Positions 1-12,600 of a DNA stretch of 64,000 bases are shown here, one piece after another; positions within the stretch are counted from its first letter, which is position 1, and each line of letters opens with the position of its first letter. The notes under the pieces are model-generated. The model made no database searches. It had not been told where the DNA came from and was given only the letters and a program-made list of their open reading frames with translations. A program made the translations under genes and the position numbers. Source of the stretch: Sapria himalayana (taxonomy: Eukaryota; Streptophyta; Magnoliopsida; Malpighiales; Rafflesiaceae); contig JAREIK010010198.1 of NCBI GenBank assembly GCA_029783825.1, positions 1 through 64,000 on the forward strand. Direction: 5' to 3'.

Positions 1-499
1 CTTATTAAAAGAAAAAAAAATTAAAAACAAAAAGTTATTATATAGTAATATATTTTATTTTGTTTATGAATCATTTTAGGTTTTGTAATTATATTTTAAT
101 TGATATCTAACTTATTAATTATAGATTATTAATTTATTTTTGATCATTATTAGAATATTTATCAATAAAAATATTTATTTTTAATTTATATATATATAGA
201 TTTAATAATTATTATATAAATATTGTATTCACTTTTGAAAAAAATTTTAAAATTATTATATTTTCAAATGATATAACCATTGAACACGTGAAAAAACAAA
301 AATATATATTTTTTTATTATTTCTTTGTTTAAATAAAACCTATAAATCACTAAATACCTAAATACTTAAATCACTAAACTAGTAAAATCCCGATACCTTT
401 ATATAGATAATCGTTTAAACGGATTGACCCTAAATAATAATTAATAAATCTCATTTTTATTTGTTTTCATTATAATTTAAAAAATTCATTTTGATTGTT

Positions 500-542
<43 letters not shown>

Positions 543-2252
543 TAATAAATTATGAGTTAATAATATAATTTATAAAAATTATTTTTCATCAAAAAATAGA
601 TAAGCTTTTAAAAAGAATAAAAATTTAAAAACAAATAATTAATATTAAGTAATATATTTTGCTTTGCTTTTGAATCATTTTAGGTTTTGATATTATATTT
701 TAAGTTATATCAATCTTATTCATAATAGATTTTTAATTTATTTTTTGATAATTATTAGAATATCTATGAATAAAATTGTTATATTGAATTTATATGATAT
801 ATAATTATTATGATTATTACAAATAAATATTTATTCACTTTTGAAAAAATTGAAAAATTATTATATTTTCAAAGGTTATAACATTTGAAAATATCAAAAA
901 ATATAAAAATAATTTTTTTTTATTTTTTTTCTTAAATAAAACCTATAAACCACTAAATGCATACACAGTTAAATCAGTAAACTACTAAACCCCTAATGCA
1001 GAAATACATAAACCATTAAACTGCTATATTCTACATAATAATTAATAAATCTAATTTTTATTTATATTTATTAGTTTATTTTTATAGAAATATATTACAA
1101 AATAAAGTATGAGTGCGACAAATATAATTTAATTATTCTATTTTTAATAAAAAAAATATACGCTATAAAAGAAGTAGAAATTTAAAAATTTAAAATTATT
1201 TTTCAGTAATATATTTTACTATAATTTTCAATCAATTTAGGTTTCGTAGATATTTTTTAAATATTATCTATCTTTTTATTACTAGTTTATTAATTTAATT
1301 TTTGATCATTATTATATTATCTATCAATAAAATTATTTATATTGAATTTATATGATATATAATTTTTAATATTTTTAAAACTAAATATTGTATTAACATT
1401 TCAAAAAATTGTAAATATTATTATATTTTCAATGGTTATAACCTATGAAAATGATAATAAATTATAGAAATTTTTTTGTTATTTATTTTTTTATATAAAA
1501 CCTATAAACCACTAAAAGCCTAAAAACATAAATCGCTAAACTTCTAACGGCAAAAATTTTAAATACTTAGACTATTAAACTGGTATACATTAATAAAAAT
1601 CTTAAATCTCATTTTAATTTTTATTCAGTATAATTTTAAATTTTTATTTTAATTATTTATCAGTTTATTTTTATAGAAATATTAATTAGAAATATATTAT
1701 TAGTGAGATGGATCTAATTTAAATTAAACCGGTATCCCTAAATAATAAATAATAAATAATAAATCTCATTTTTTTTACTATAATTTTAAATATTCATTTT
1801 AATTATTTATTTGTTTTTATATATAAATATTAATTACAAAATAAATTATGAGTTAGACAAATATAATTTATATAAATTATTTTCCATAAAAAATATAGTT
1901 AAACTTATTAAAAGAATAAAAAATTCAATTTTTTTCTTCTGAATCATTTTTCTTTGCTTCTGAATCATTTTAAGTTTTGAAATTATATTTTAATTAATAT
2001 CTATCTTATTATTAATGGATTATTAATTTATTTTTTGATTATTATTAGATTATTTATCAATAAAATTGTTTATATTGAATTTATATATATATAAATATAA
2101 TGATTAGTATAACTAAATATTGTATTCACATTTGAAAAAAATTTAAAAAGTATTATATTTTCAAAGGTTATAACCTTTGAAAATATCAAAAATAATAAAA
2201 ATATATTTTTTGTTATTTTATTTTTTAATAAAACATATGAACCACTAAATGC
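1..2252 (+). repeat. AT-rich ~600-bp satellite, plus-polarity block before hAT copy 1
   Basis: The block holds about four tandem units. The palindrome core falls at about 264, 869, 1429 and 2161, giving spacings of 605, 560 and 732 bp. The octamer ladders differ in a recognisable way: a C type (ending CCCGATACC) near 350-420, an A type (AATGCATACACAG) near 955, a B type (GCCTAAAAACATAAATCGC) near 1510, and a second A type at 2245 that received the hAT insertion. The same C-A-B-A order precedes hAT copy 2. No coding potential is visible. Confidence 0.9.
504..538. repeat. (TA)n microsatellite
   Basis: About 17 uninterrupted TA dinucleotides lie inside a C-type satellite unit. The equivalent positions in other C-type units hold only short AT runs or a shorter TA run (55929-55953), so this is a local expansion. 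Confidence 0.95.
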
Positions 2253-2270
2253 TAGGGTTGCTCATGGGAC
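2253..2270 (+). repeat. Left terminal inverted repeat of hAT copy 1
   Basis: The 18-bp end TAGGGTTGCTCATGGGAC follows the target duplication CTAAATGC directly and matches the inverted right end at 15 of 18 positions. Confidence 0.9.
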
Positions 2271-3217
2271 GGGACGAAATATGGATTACAAATCTCCAGT
2301 CACTTTCCACAGTTCGAAGATTTTTTTGAAGATCCAGACCCATCTCATAGGTTTAAAATATCGGATGGGACAAGACGTAGATCAAGGATTTTGGGTAGGA
2401 GAAAATGGTCCCGGGATACGAGACAAGTTCAGATATTTTTTTTCAATTTATTTTCTTGAAACTGGCCAAGTTAGTTCATGTCGAAACTGTTTATTGTACC
2501 ATTTATCATTCCTTAGTTATGTATCTTTCAAACTCAAATTGGGCCAATTTTATTTTGTCAAATAGGCTGAATACCACAAACGAGTTCCATCACCTTGTCA
2601 AAAGCATTGATGTGCAGAAAAGGATAGAAATATTAAATAGAACGGGAATGAGTTTGTGCTTAATTTGGTTCTTTGTTTTGTCACAATTGGCTTTGTTCAG
2701 GCGAGTGAAAGTTAACCATAATAGCAATACTACATTTTTTAAATAATTACTTAAGATATTAAGGAATAGCTAAAGATGACCACAAACATTGGTAGCAGCA
2801 ATTACTACTTAAGTATTTGCTAAAATTAGGCAGCTTAATATAACAAAAAAAATACAACTAATAACAACCATGATAATAATTATTTCAAACGTCCCTCTCA
2901 GAATAGCAACGAAATCCAAACCCAATTACTTATCTATTCTACAACTCCTCCCTTTTCTTCCTCCACTATAGAAGGACAACCAAGGATGAAAACGTGTTAA
3001 TCATGTAGACATAAATTTCTAAGATGAAAAAGTAATAAAAAAACAAAATATTACCTTATAAAATTTAATACACCATTCCAAATTTAGTTGGCCAATTATA
3101 GTTGGAAGAATATTTGGATCTTGTGACCCCTCTAAAAATTGTAATTGAACCATATTTTTATTAAATTGAATGAATAAAATATGTAAACGTGAAATTAAAA
3201 TTTACAAGATTTGTATA

Positions 3218-3619
3218 CTAACCTGATTCATTATCATCAAGTTCTTGAACTAATTCTTCAATTTCAATAGGTTTGTTTGAGCTTCTCAACCAATCTTGTA
3301 GACATGTGAGAACTTCAGCTGTAATAGGTGTTAAAGAACTCCTATATTTATCTAAAGTTCTCCCACCAGTGCTAAATGTAGATTCGTAGGCCACAGTAGA
3401 TGCTTGGATAGCAGATACATCCCTTGCTACATTTTCCAATGAATGATATTTAACCTCATTTACCTTCCACCAGTTAAGAAGATCAAAATCAATTCTATTT
3501 TTTTCAAGTTTGTCCTCCAAGTACCTATCCAACTCTTCCAAAGCTACAACTTCTTGTTCTTTCTCCAATTCAACAAAAAAAATCATCATAAGTATCTCTA
3601 CCATCATAGAAATCATCAT
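3218..3619 (-). pseudogene. hAT C-terminal dimerisation domain fragment, copy 1
   Basis: This is the longest open piece of transposase copy 1 (133 codons). It carries the family signature: YLEDKLE, then LLNWWKVN, then STVAYESTFSTGGRTLD, then PITAEVLTCLQDWLR and an acidic tail ending ESG-stop (TAG at 3218). The Glu in the YEST motif corresponds to the position reported as the third catalytic residue of hAT transposases. The domain mediates dimer formation in the family. The Met at the 5' end is only the first ATG in the frame, not a real start. Confidence 0.88.
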
Positions 3620-5348
3620 TTTATTTTAACACAGTAGAAGAGAAATCATCTTCTTTTGATTCATCTTCATTTAAATCTTTATAATCATCCATCATCTAAT
3701 TTAAAGCATTTATAACCTTTTTCACCAAATTTTTGGCCAATTCCTCTCCATAATGCTAAGTGTACTTAGCCTTGAGATATTTGAGCTTAAATCTAGGATC
3801 CAACACTACTGCTACAAAAAGCATTATATTTGTTGACTGAGAGAACCCCAATATAGTTGATTTATGCCTCATTTTCATACCATTTCAGACACCATTGTAT
3901 CTATACTATTTTCACATAGCTCAATTTTTTTAAAATTCGAATAATCTCAGTAAAATAAACACTAGAGATAGAATATTATGAGCCAGATAATTTACAAGTT
4001 ACCTCATAAAAATTTTCAAGAAACCAGCTAAAATTTTGGCGTTTGTTTAGTCTCTTTCAGTTGGAACATTTGAACCAAACTCCTTCAAAAACCTTTTGTC
4101 TTTGTCCTCCAACTTATCAAATTCTTTTTGATATTTATATCAGTTTCTAGCATCAAATATGTTGAATTCCATCTTGTAGGACAATTTAATTGCAATGAGT
4201 ATCTATATGTCAAGTTTACTTCTTCAACACATAACTTAAACATATCAAATCTTTTATGACTGCTCCTCACATATTTCATCACACCTCTAATATTTTGAAT
4301 AGCACTCAACTACTGCAATGCCATCTATGACAATTAAGTTTAGGATATGAGCACAACATCTCATATTAAAATGCTCGCTTGTTAAAGGTACTATACTTTT
4401 CTTCACAAGCATTTTTTCAATTGTTCAACTGCAACATCATTATTTGATGCATTGTCAATAGTAGTGAACATCAACTTTCTCAAACTCCATTCATTCATTC
4501 AAAACTCAATAGCATTTCGAATATTAACTCTAGAATGACTTTTAATTACACAAAAGTTCAAAAGCATTTGATGCATATTCCATTGAGAATCAATGAAATG
4601 AACAGTCAAACATATATAAGACAAATTTTGAATGCTAGTCCAAGTGTCAGTAGTCAATGAAACTCTACAACAATCAGATGATATGCTATCAAATAATTTC
4701 TTCTTCTCCTTCACAAACAAAGAAAAATAATCCCTCAACATAGAGTGCCTAGATGGAATTTAAATTGAGGCACACTAACTTCACAAAACTCCTTAAACTC
4801 ATCCTCTCAAGAAAACAAAAAGGCAATTCATCTTTTATGATCATTTTCACCAAAGCCTTCCTGACTAGATGTTGATCAAATTGCCAACAAGTTAATTCGT
4901 TATCCTCTGAACTAGTACCTTTAGTGAAACTCAACAAAGATTGTGACTTGTCTTTACCTTTGTGAGCATCTATTAATTCTTTTTTTGTGGAAATTTCATA
5001 CAAGTCTCTCTCAAGTATTTCCATAAACCCGATGTACCTCGATCACTTTTTGCCAATTATTCTTTCCTACACCATATACAATCTCCCCTACCAGTTTCAT
5101 TTCCCACTGATCAACTAATATCTCATAAGTTTCCCAAACAGCAAACCTATACTATTTATGAGCTTGAGGTTAAGATGTACCTTGACTGTCTTTTACAATT
5201 GGAATTGAAGAACCTGCCGTAACAATAGGAAGGTTCGTGAAAGGATGATGATTCGATTTACCAGTACTTTGATCATTTGAGATGTGATCATCTTCAATTT
5301 ATTATATTTTTTTTGTTTACCGTTGGATTGTGCCGTCTGCATTGCCAT
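3218..5348 (-). pseudogene. hAT transposase (BED finger, RNase H-like, dimerisation domain), broken copy 1
   Basis: This is the remnant of a zinc-finger BED / Ac-like transposase that would have cut and moved the element. Reading from a plausible ATG at 5348, the order is: N-terminal leader (shifted frame); half of a BED finger near 5025-5110 with the pair CIWC and then an in-frame TAA; a helical region at 4749-5024 (RKALVKMIIKDELPF); the RNase H-like start at 4499-4741 with TTDTWTS, containing the first catalytic Asp; an RCCAHILNL motif near 4340-4370; CPTRWNSTYLML in 4085-4309; and the C-terminal dimerisation domain at 3218-3619. Visible lesions are a frame change near 5025, a TGA after NAIEF at 4499, a 1-nt loss near 4412 and a frame change near 4308. 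The RNase H core between 3640 and 4080 is also interrupted by stops. The family is clear; an intact product is excluded. Confidence 0.9.
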
Positions 5349-5902
5349 TAATTAAATGATATGTTAAGCATAAATACATATAAATATTTAAAACAAGCAA
5401 GCTCTACAAAATGGACTGTAACACATTCAGCCCACTCATTCGACCCAACCACAACACCACAACCAATACTCAACAAAATTGACTGAGACACAATAAAATA
5501 ATTAATCAATCAATTTTCGTCAAAAAAAAAACCAAAAGGATGGTGGCATCTGGGACATGGTGGAGGCAACTAGAAGTGCGACGGACAGGGGCTGGACCTA
5601 ACTAAACATTGCTGGAATGGCATGAGGTCGCTTGGAACTCGTCGGAACAGCAATAGGTGCGTCGAAATTGGATGGGCAGTAGCGGAATTGGTGGCATCTT
5701 CATGTATTATATATATATTCCTGATTCTAGTAACAGTTTTTTAGGAGGGAATGGTTCTCGGGATAGATATTGATTAAGATCCGGAATCATCCCAAAATAA
5801 AAAATACTTGACAGTATGGGACGGGAAAAGTCAAAGTCAACGGATTTTTCTTAGTCACGAATCTTTCGGGACAAGACTTCGGGTCGGGTCGTGAATCTTC
5901 GA

Positions 5903-5920
5903 GTCCCGTTAGCAGCCCTA
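5903..5920 (-). repeat. Right terminal inverted repeat of hAT copy 1
   Basis: Reverse-complemented it reads TAGGGCTGCTAACGGGAC, pairing with the left end at 2253-2270. It is followed by the second target duplication CTAAATGT, which differs from the first by one transition. Confidence 0.9.
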
Positions 5921-8900
5921 CTAAATGTATATAAAGTTAAATCAGTAAACTCCTAAACCCCATAATGCCTAAATACATAAACCATTAAACGGCTAAATAC
6001 TACTTAAAAATTAATAAATCTATTTTTTATTGCTATTTATTATATTTTTAAATATTCATTTTAATTATTTATTTGTTTAATCATATATAAATATTAATTA
6101 CAAAATAAATTGAGTTAGACAAATATAATTTATATATATTATTTTTTATCAAAAAATTATTGATAAACTTTTTAAAAGAAAAAAAAATTTCAAAACAAAA
6201 AATTATTATATAGTAATATTTTTGCTTTTCTTCTGAATCAATTTAAATATTTGTAATTATATTTTAAAAGATATATATCTTATTAATAATAGATTATTAA
6301 TTTATTTTTTGATCATTATTAGAATATCTATCAATAAAATTATTTATATTGAATTTATATGATATATAAATATAATGATTATTATAACTAAATATTGAAT
6401 TCACTTTTAAAAAAAGTTTTAAAATTTTTATATTTTCAAAGATTATAACCTTTCAACCTGTGAAAAAATAAAAAAATATATTTTTTTGTTATTTCATTGT
6501 TTAAATAAAACTTATACACCACTAAATGCCTAAACAATTAAATCACTAAACTACAAAATTCCGATACCCCTATATAGATAATCCTTTAAACCGGCATAAA
6601 CTAAATAATAATTAATAAATCTCACTTTTATTTGTTTTCATTATATGTTAAAAAAATCATTTTGATTTTTAGTTTTTTATTTGTATATCTGTATTAATTA
6701 TAAAATAAATTATGAGTTAAAAATATAATTTATAAAAATTATTTTTCATCAAAAAATAGATAAGCTTATAAAAAGAATAAAAATTTAAAAACAAATAATT
6801 ATTATTTAGTAATATATTTTGCTTTGCTTTTGAATCATTTTAGGTTTTGATATTATATTTTAAATGATATCAATCTTATTCATAATAGATTTTTAATTTA
6901 TTTTTTGATAATTATTAGAATATCTATCAATAAAATTGTATATATTGAATTTATATGATATATATTATTATGATTATTATAAAAAAAATATTGTATTCAC
7001 TAAGCTTATAAACCTATAGATCATTAAATGATTACTTACTTAAATCAGTAAGCTTATAAACCCCGAAACCCCTAAATACATAAACCTTTAATAGCTATAT
7101 TTTATTTATTAAATAATTAATCTCATTTATATTTCTATTTATTATAATTTTAAAAATTCATTTTAATTATTTATAGTTTAATTTTTTAGATAAATTAATT
7201 CAAAATAAAATTCTAATGAGACAAATAATATTTAAATAATTTATATTTAATCAAAAAAAAATTAAGCTTAAAAGAAGAAGGAAAGTTTAAAATTAAATAT
7301 TTTTTAGTAATATATTTTGATTTGATTTTGAATCATTTTGTGTTATGTAAATATATTTTAATTAATATTTAGATTTTTAATAATAGTTTGTTAATTTAAT
7401 TTTTGATCATTATTATAATATCTATCATTAAAATTGTTTGTATTTAATTTATATGATATATAATTAGTAAGATTAATATAATTATACATGGTATTCACAT
7501 TTCAAAAAATTTTAAAAATAATTTACTTTTCAAAGATTATAACCATTGAAAATCAGAAAAAATCAAAAATACAATTTTAAATTTTCTTTATATAAATAAA
7601 ACCTATAAACCACTAAAAGCCTAAAAATAAATTGCTAAACTTCTAAACAAAACTCCTAAATAATCAAACCATTAAACCGGTATACCATATATAATAAATC
7701 ATAAATCTCATTTTAATTTGTATTCATTATAATTTTAAATATTCATTTTAATTTTTTATTAGTTTATTTTTTATAGAAATATCAATTGCAAAATAAATAA
7801 TGAGTGAGACAAATATAATTTTAATAATTTTTTTAATCAAAAAAAAAAGCTTATATAAAGAAGTACAAATTTAAAAACAAAAAATTATTATTTAGTTATA
7901 TATTTTACTTTGATTTTGAATCATCATATATAGGTTTTGCAATTATATTTTAATTGCGATCAATCTTATTAATAATAGATTATTAATTTATTATTTAATC
8001 ATTTTTATAAAATCGAACAATAAATTTACTTAACTTCAATTAAAATGTCTTATAATTTTAAGTTATTATAACAAAATATTATATTTACATTTTAAAAAAA
8101 TTTAAAAATTATTATATTTTTGAAGGTTATAACCTTCAAAAATGATAAAAAATCACAAAAATAATTTTGTATTATTTTATTATTTAAATAAAACTAATAT
8201 ACTACTAAATGCCTAAACATTTAAATCTCTAGACTCCTAAACCCCAAAACCCCCTAAATACTTAAACCATTAAACCTATATAACCAAAATAATAAATAAT
8301 AAATAATAAGTCTCATTTTTATTTGTATTCATTATAATTTTAAATATTCATTTTAATTATTTTTTACTTTATTTTTATAAAAATATTAATTGCAAAATAA
8401 ATAATGAGTGAGACAGATATAATTTAAATAAATTATTTTTTATGAAAATAAAATAAGCTTATAAAAATAAACAAAATTTCAAAATTTTAAAATTTTATTT
8501 AGTAATATAATTTACTTTGATTTTGAATTATTTTGGGTTCTGCAAATATATTTTAATTAATATATATCTTATTAATAATAGTTTATTAATTTATTTTTTG
8601 ATCACTTTTATACTATGTATTAATACATATTTTTTATATTGAATCTATAACAAATATAATTATTAAGATTATTATAACTAAGTATTATATTCATATTCTA
8701 GAACTATTAAAAAATTATTATATTTTTAAAGGTCATAACCTTTGAAAATCCCGAAAATTCATAAAAATAAATTTTTTGTTATTTCATTTATTAAATAAAA
8801 CCTATAAAACGAAAATTAGTAAACATATAAATCAATAAACTCCTTAACCCCAAAACCACAAAAAACTTAAACAAATAAATTGTTTTACCCTAAATAATAA

Positions 8901-9612
8901 ATCATAAATCTCATTTTTATTAGTACTCATTATAATTTTAAATATACATTTTAATTATTTATTAGTTTAATTTTATAGGAATATAAATTAAAAAATAAAT
9001 TATTAGTGAGACAAATATAATTTAAAAATTTATTTTTCATCAAAAAATATATAGGCTTATAAATGGATACAAAAATTTAAAAATTTAAATTTAATATTTA
9101 GTAAAATATTTCACTTTGATTTTGAGTCATTTTAGGTTTTGCAAATATATTTTAAACAATATTTATCTTATTAATAATAGGTTATTACTTTTTTATGATC
9201 ATTATTATAATAAATATCAATAAAATAGTTTATATTGAATTTATATGATATATAATTATTATGATTATTATAACTTCATATTGTACTCACTTTTCAAAAA
9301 AAATTTAAATATTATTATATTTTCTAAGGTTATAACATTCAAAAATGAGAAAAAATAACAAAAATAAATTTTTTGTTATTTTATTTTTTATATAAAACCT
9401 ATAAACCACTAAATGACTAAATACTAAAATGACAAAACTTCTAAACCGAAGCCCATAAATACTTAAAACATTAAATTAGTATAGTCTAAATAATAAATCA
9501 TAAATCTCAGTTTTATTAGTATTCAATATAATTATAAATATTCATTTTAATTATTTATCAGTTTATTTTTATAGAAATATTAATTACAAAATAAATTATT
9601 AGTGTGACATAT
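5921..9612 (+). repeat. AT-rich satellite, plus-polarity block after hAT copy 1
   Basis: The interrupted A-type unit resumes at the hAT target duplication and runs directly into the second half of a B-type unit. Hence part of a unit is missing compared with the downstream flank of hAT copy 2. Then follow a C-type ladder near 6510, a variant A-type ladder near 7025, and units with palindromes near 7530, 8120, 8727 and 9323 (spacing about 600 bp). The unit between 6960 and 7030 has lost its palindrome in a deletion. Around 7680-7710 the unit carries the uninterrupted sequence into which the LTR-like insert went in the copies at 25.3 and 57.1 kb. No genes are visible. Confidence 0.9.
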
Positions 9613-12600
9613 ATAAATTTTTTGATTAAAAAGAATTTACAAAAATTATATTTGTCTAACTATTAATTTATTTTTTAATTAATATTTATATAAAAATAAA
9701 AAATTAATTATAAAAATGAATATTTAAAATTAAAATGAAAAAAAAAGATTTATTATTTATTATTTAGGGTATACCAGTTTAATTTAATTGATATCTTCTC
9801 ACTAATAATTTATTTTGTAATTAATATTTCTATAAAAATAAACTGATAATAATTAAAATAAAATTTTAAAATTATACTGAATAAAAATTAAAATGAGATT
9901 TATGATTTATTATTAATGTATATCAGTTTAATGGTTTAAGGATTTTAACGTTTTGTCGTTTAGGAGTTTAGCAATTTATGTTTTTAGGCATTTAGTGATT
10001 TATAGGTTTTATTTAAACAATAAAATAAAAAAATTGTAATTTTTTGTCATTTTCAAATGTTATAACCTTTGAAAATTTAATAATATTAAAAATTTTTTGA
10101 AATTTGAATACAAAATTTAGTTATAATAATTTTAATAATTCTATATCATATGAAATAAATATAAACAATTTTATTGATAGATATTATAATAATGATCAAA
10201 AATTAAATTAATAAACTATTTATAATAAGATAGATATTAATTAAAAAATATTTACAAAATCAAAATTGATTAAAAATTAAAGTAAAATATATTAGTTGAT
10301 AATAATTTTTAATAATACTTCTTTTATCCTTCTTTTAAAAGAGTATATATTTTTTTTATTAAAAATAAATTATTTAAATTATATGTGTCGCACACATAAT
10401 TTATTTTGTAATAAAAATTTATAAAAAATAAACTAATAAATAATTAAAATAAATTTAAAAAAAAATAAATTGAAATAAAAATTAAATTTATTAATTATTA
10501 AGTAGTATATAGCGGTTTAATGGTTTATGTATTTAAGCATTACGGGGTTTAGGAGTTTACTGATATAACTATGTATGCATTTAGTGGTTTATAAGTTTTA
10601 TTTAAAAAATAAAATAACATAAAATTTATTTTTATTATTTTTCCATATTTCCAAAATGTTAACCATTGAAAATATAATAATTTTTAATTTTTTTTCAAAA
10701 TTGAATTTAAGATTTAGTTATAATAATCATTATATTTATATATCATATAAATTCAACATAAACAATTTTAGTGATAAATATTCTAATAATGATCAAAAAA
10801 TAAATTAATAACCTATTATTACTAAGATAGATATCAATTAATATATAATTACAAAACCTAAAATAATTCAAAAGCAAAGCAAAATATATTACAATATAAT
10901 AATTTTTTGTTTTGAATTTTTTTTATTTTAAAAGTTTATCTATATTTTTTGATTAAAAATTATTTATCTAAATTATATTTGTCTAACTTATAATTTTTTT
11001 TGTAATTAATATTTATATAAATATAAACAAATAAATAATTAAAATGAATAATTAAAATTATAATGAAAAAGATTAGATTTATTAATTATTATTTAGGGTA
11101 TACCAGTTAAATATTAATTATATCTGTCTCACTAATAATTTATTTTGTAATTAATATTTCTATAAATATAAACTGATAAATAATTAAAATAAAAATTTAA
11201 AATTATACTGAATAAAAATTAAAATGAGATGTATAATTTATTATTAATGTATACCAGTTTAATGGTTTAAGTATTTAGATGTTTTGTCATTTGAAAATTT
11301 AGTGATTTATGATTTTAGGCATTTAGTGGTTTATATGTTTTTTTAAACAATAAAATAATAAAAAAAAATTTATAATTTTTTCTCATTTTCATAGGTTATA
11401 ACCTTTGAAAATATAATAATATTTAAAATTTTTTTAAATGTGAATATAATATTTTAGTTATAATAATATTATAATTATATCATATAAATTCAATATAAAT
11501 AATTTTATTGATAGATATTATAATAATGATCAAAAATTAAATTAATAAACTATTAATAAAAAGATAGAAATTAATTAAAAAATTTACAAAATCCAAATTG
11601 ATTCAAAATTAAAGTAAAATATATTACTGGATAATTATTTTAAATTTTTAAAGTTTTAAATTTTTACTTCTTTTATATGCGTATATATAATATTTCATTA
11701 AAAATAAATTATTTAAATTATATTTATCGCACTCATATTTTATATTGTAATATATATTTCTATAAAAATAAACTAATAAATAATTAAAATGAATATTTAA
11801 AATTATAATAATAAAAATAAAAATTAGAATTATTATTTATTATGTATTATATATTGGTTTACTGGTTACTGTATTTAGGCACTACGAGGTCTAGGAGTTT
11901 ACTTATTTAACTGTGTATGCATTTTAGTTTATAAGTTTTATTTAAAAAATAAAAAAACAAAAAATTTATTTTTATTATTTTTTGATATTTTCAAAGGTTA
12001 TAACCTTAGAAAATATAATAATTTTTAAATTTTTTTCAATAGTGAATTCAATATTTAGTTTATAATAATCATAATAATATATCATATAAATTCAATATAA
12101 ACAATTTTATTGATAGATATTCTAATAATTATAAAAAAATAAATTAAAAATCTATTATGAATAAGATTGATATTACTTAAAATATAATATCAAAACCTAA
12201 AATGATTCAAAAGCAAAGCAAAATATATTATTAAATAATAATTATTTATTTTTAAATTTGTATTCTTTTTATAAGCTTATCTATTTTTTGATTAAAAATA
12301 ATTTTTATAAATTATATTTTTAACTCATAATTTATTTTATAATTAATACAGATATACAAATAAAAAACTAAAAATAAAAATGTTTTTTTTAAATTATAAT
12401 GAAAACAAATAAAAATGATATTTATTAATTATTATTTAGTGTATACCGGTTTAAAGAATTATCTATATAGGGGTATTGGGATTTTGTAGTTTAGTGATTT
12501 AAGTGTTTAGGCATTTAGTGGTGTATAAGTTTTATTTAAACAATGAAATAACAAAAAAATATATATTTTTTTTATTTTTTCACATGTTCAAAGGATATAA

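Larger units (their letters stand above)
2253..5920 (-). mobile_element. hAT transposon, copy 1 (full length, inactive)
   Basis: This is a 3,668-bp element with both ends present. The left end reads TAGGGTTGCTCATGGGAC and the right end, reverse-complemented, TAGGGCTGCTAACGGGAC: 15 of 18 positions match. It is flanked by an 8-bp target duplication, CTAAATGC at 2245-2252 and CTAAATGT at 5921-5928, as expected of the hAT superfamily. The duplicated octamer is part of the satellite ladder. The transposase remnant is on the minus strand (3218-5348). About 0.9 kb of non-coding sequence lies on the left and 0.6 kb on the right, both rich in GGGAC-type subterminal motifs. Frameshifts and stops show it cannot encode a working transposase. 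Confidence 0.93.

Noticed and set aside
2281..2746. Plus-strand open frames at the left end of hAT copy 1 (2281-2565, 2405-2746) and at 48118-48315 in copy 2
   Set aside because: They lie in the non-coding end of the element, opposite the transposase, and the two copies do not keep the frames.
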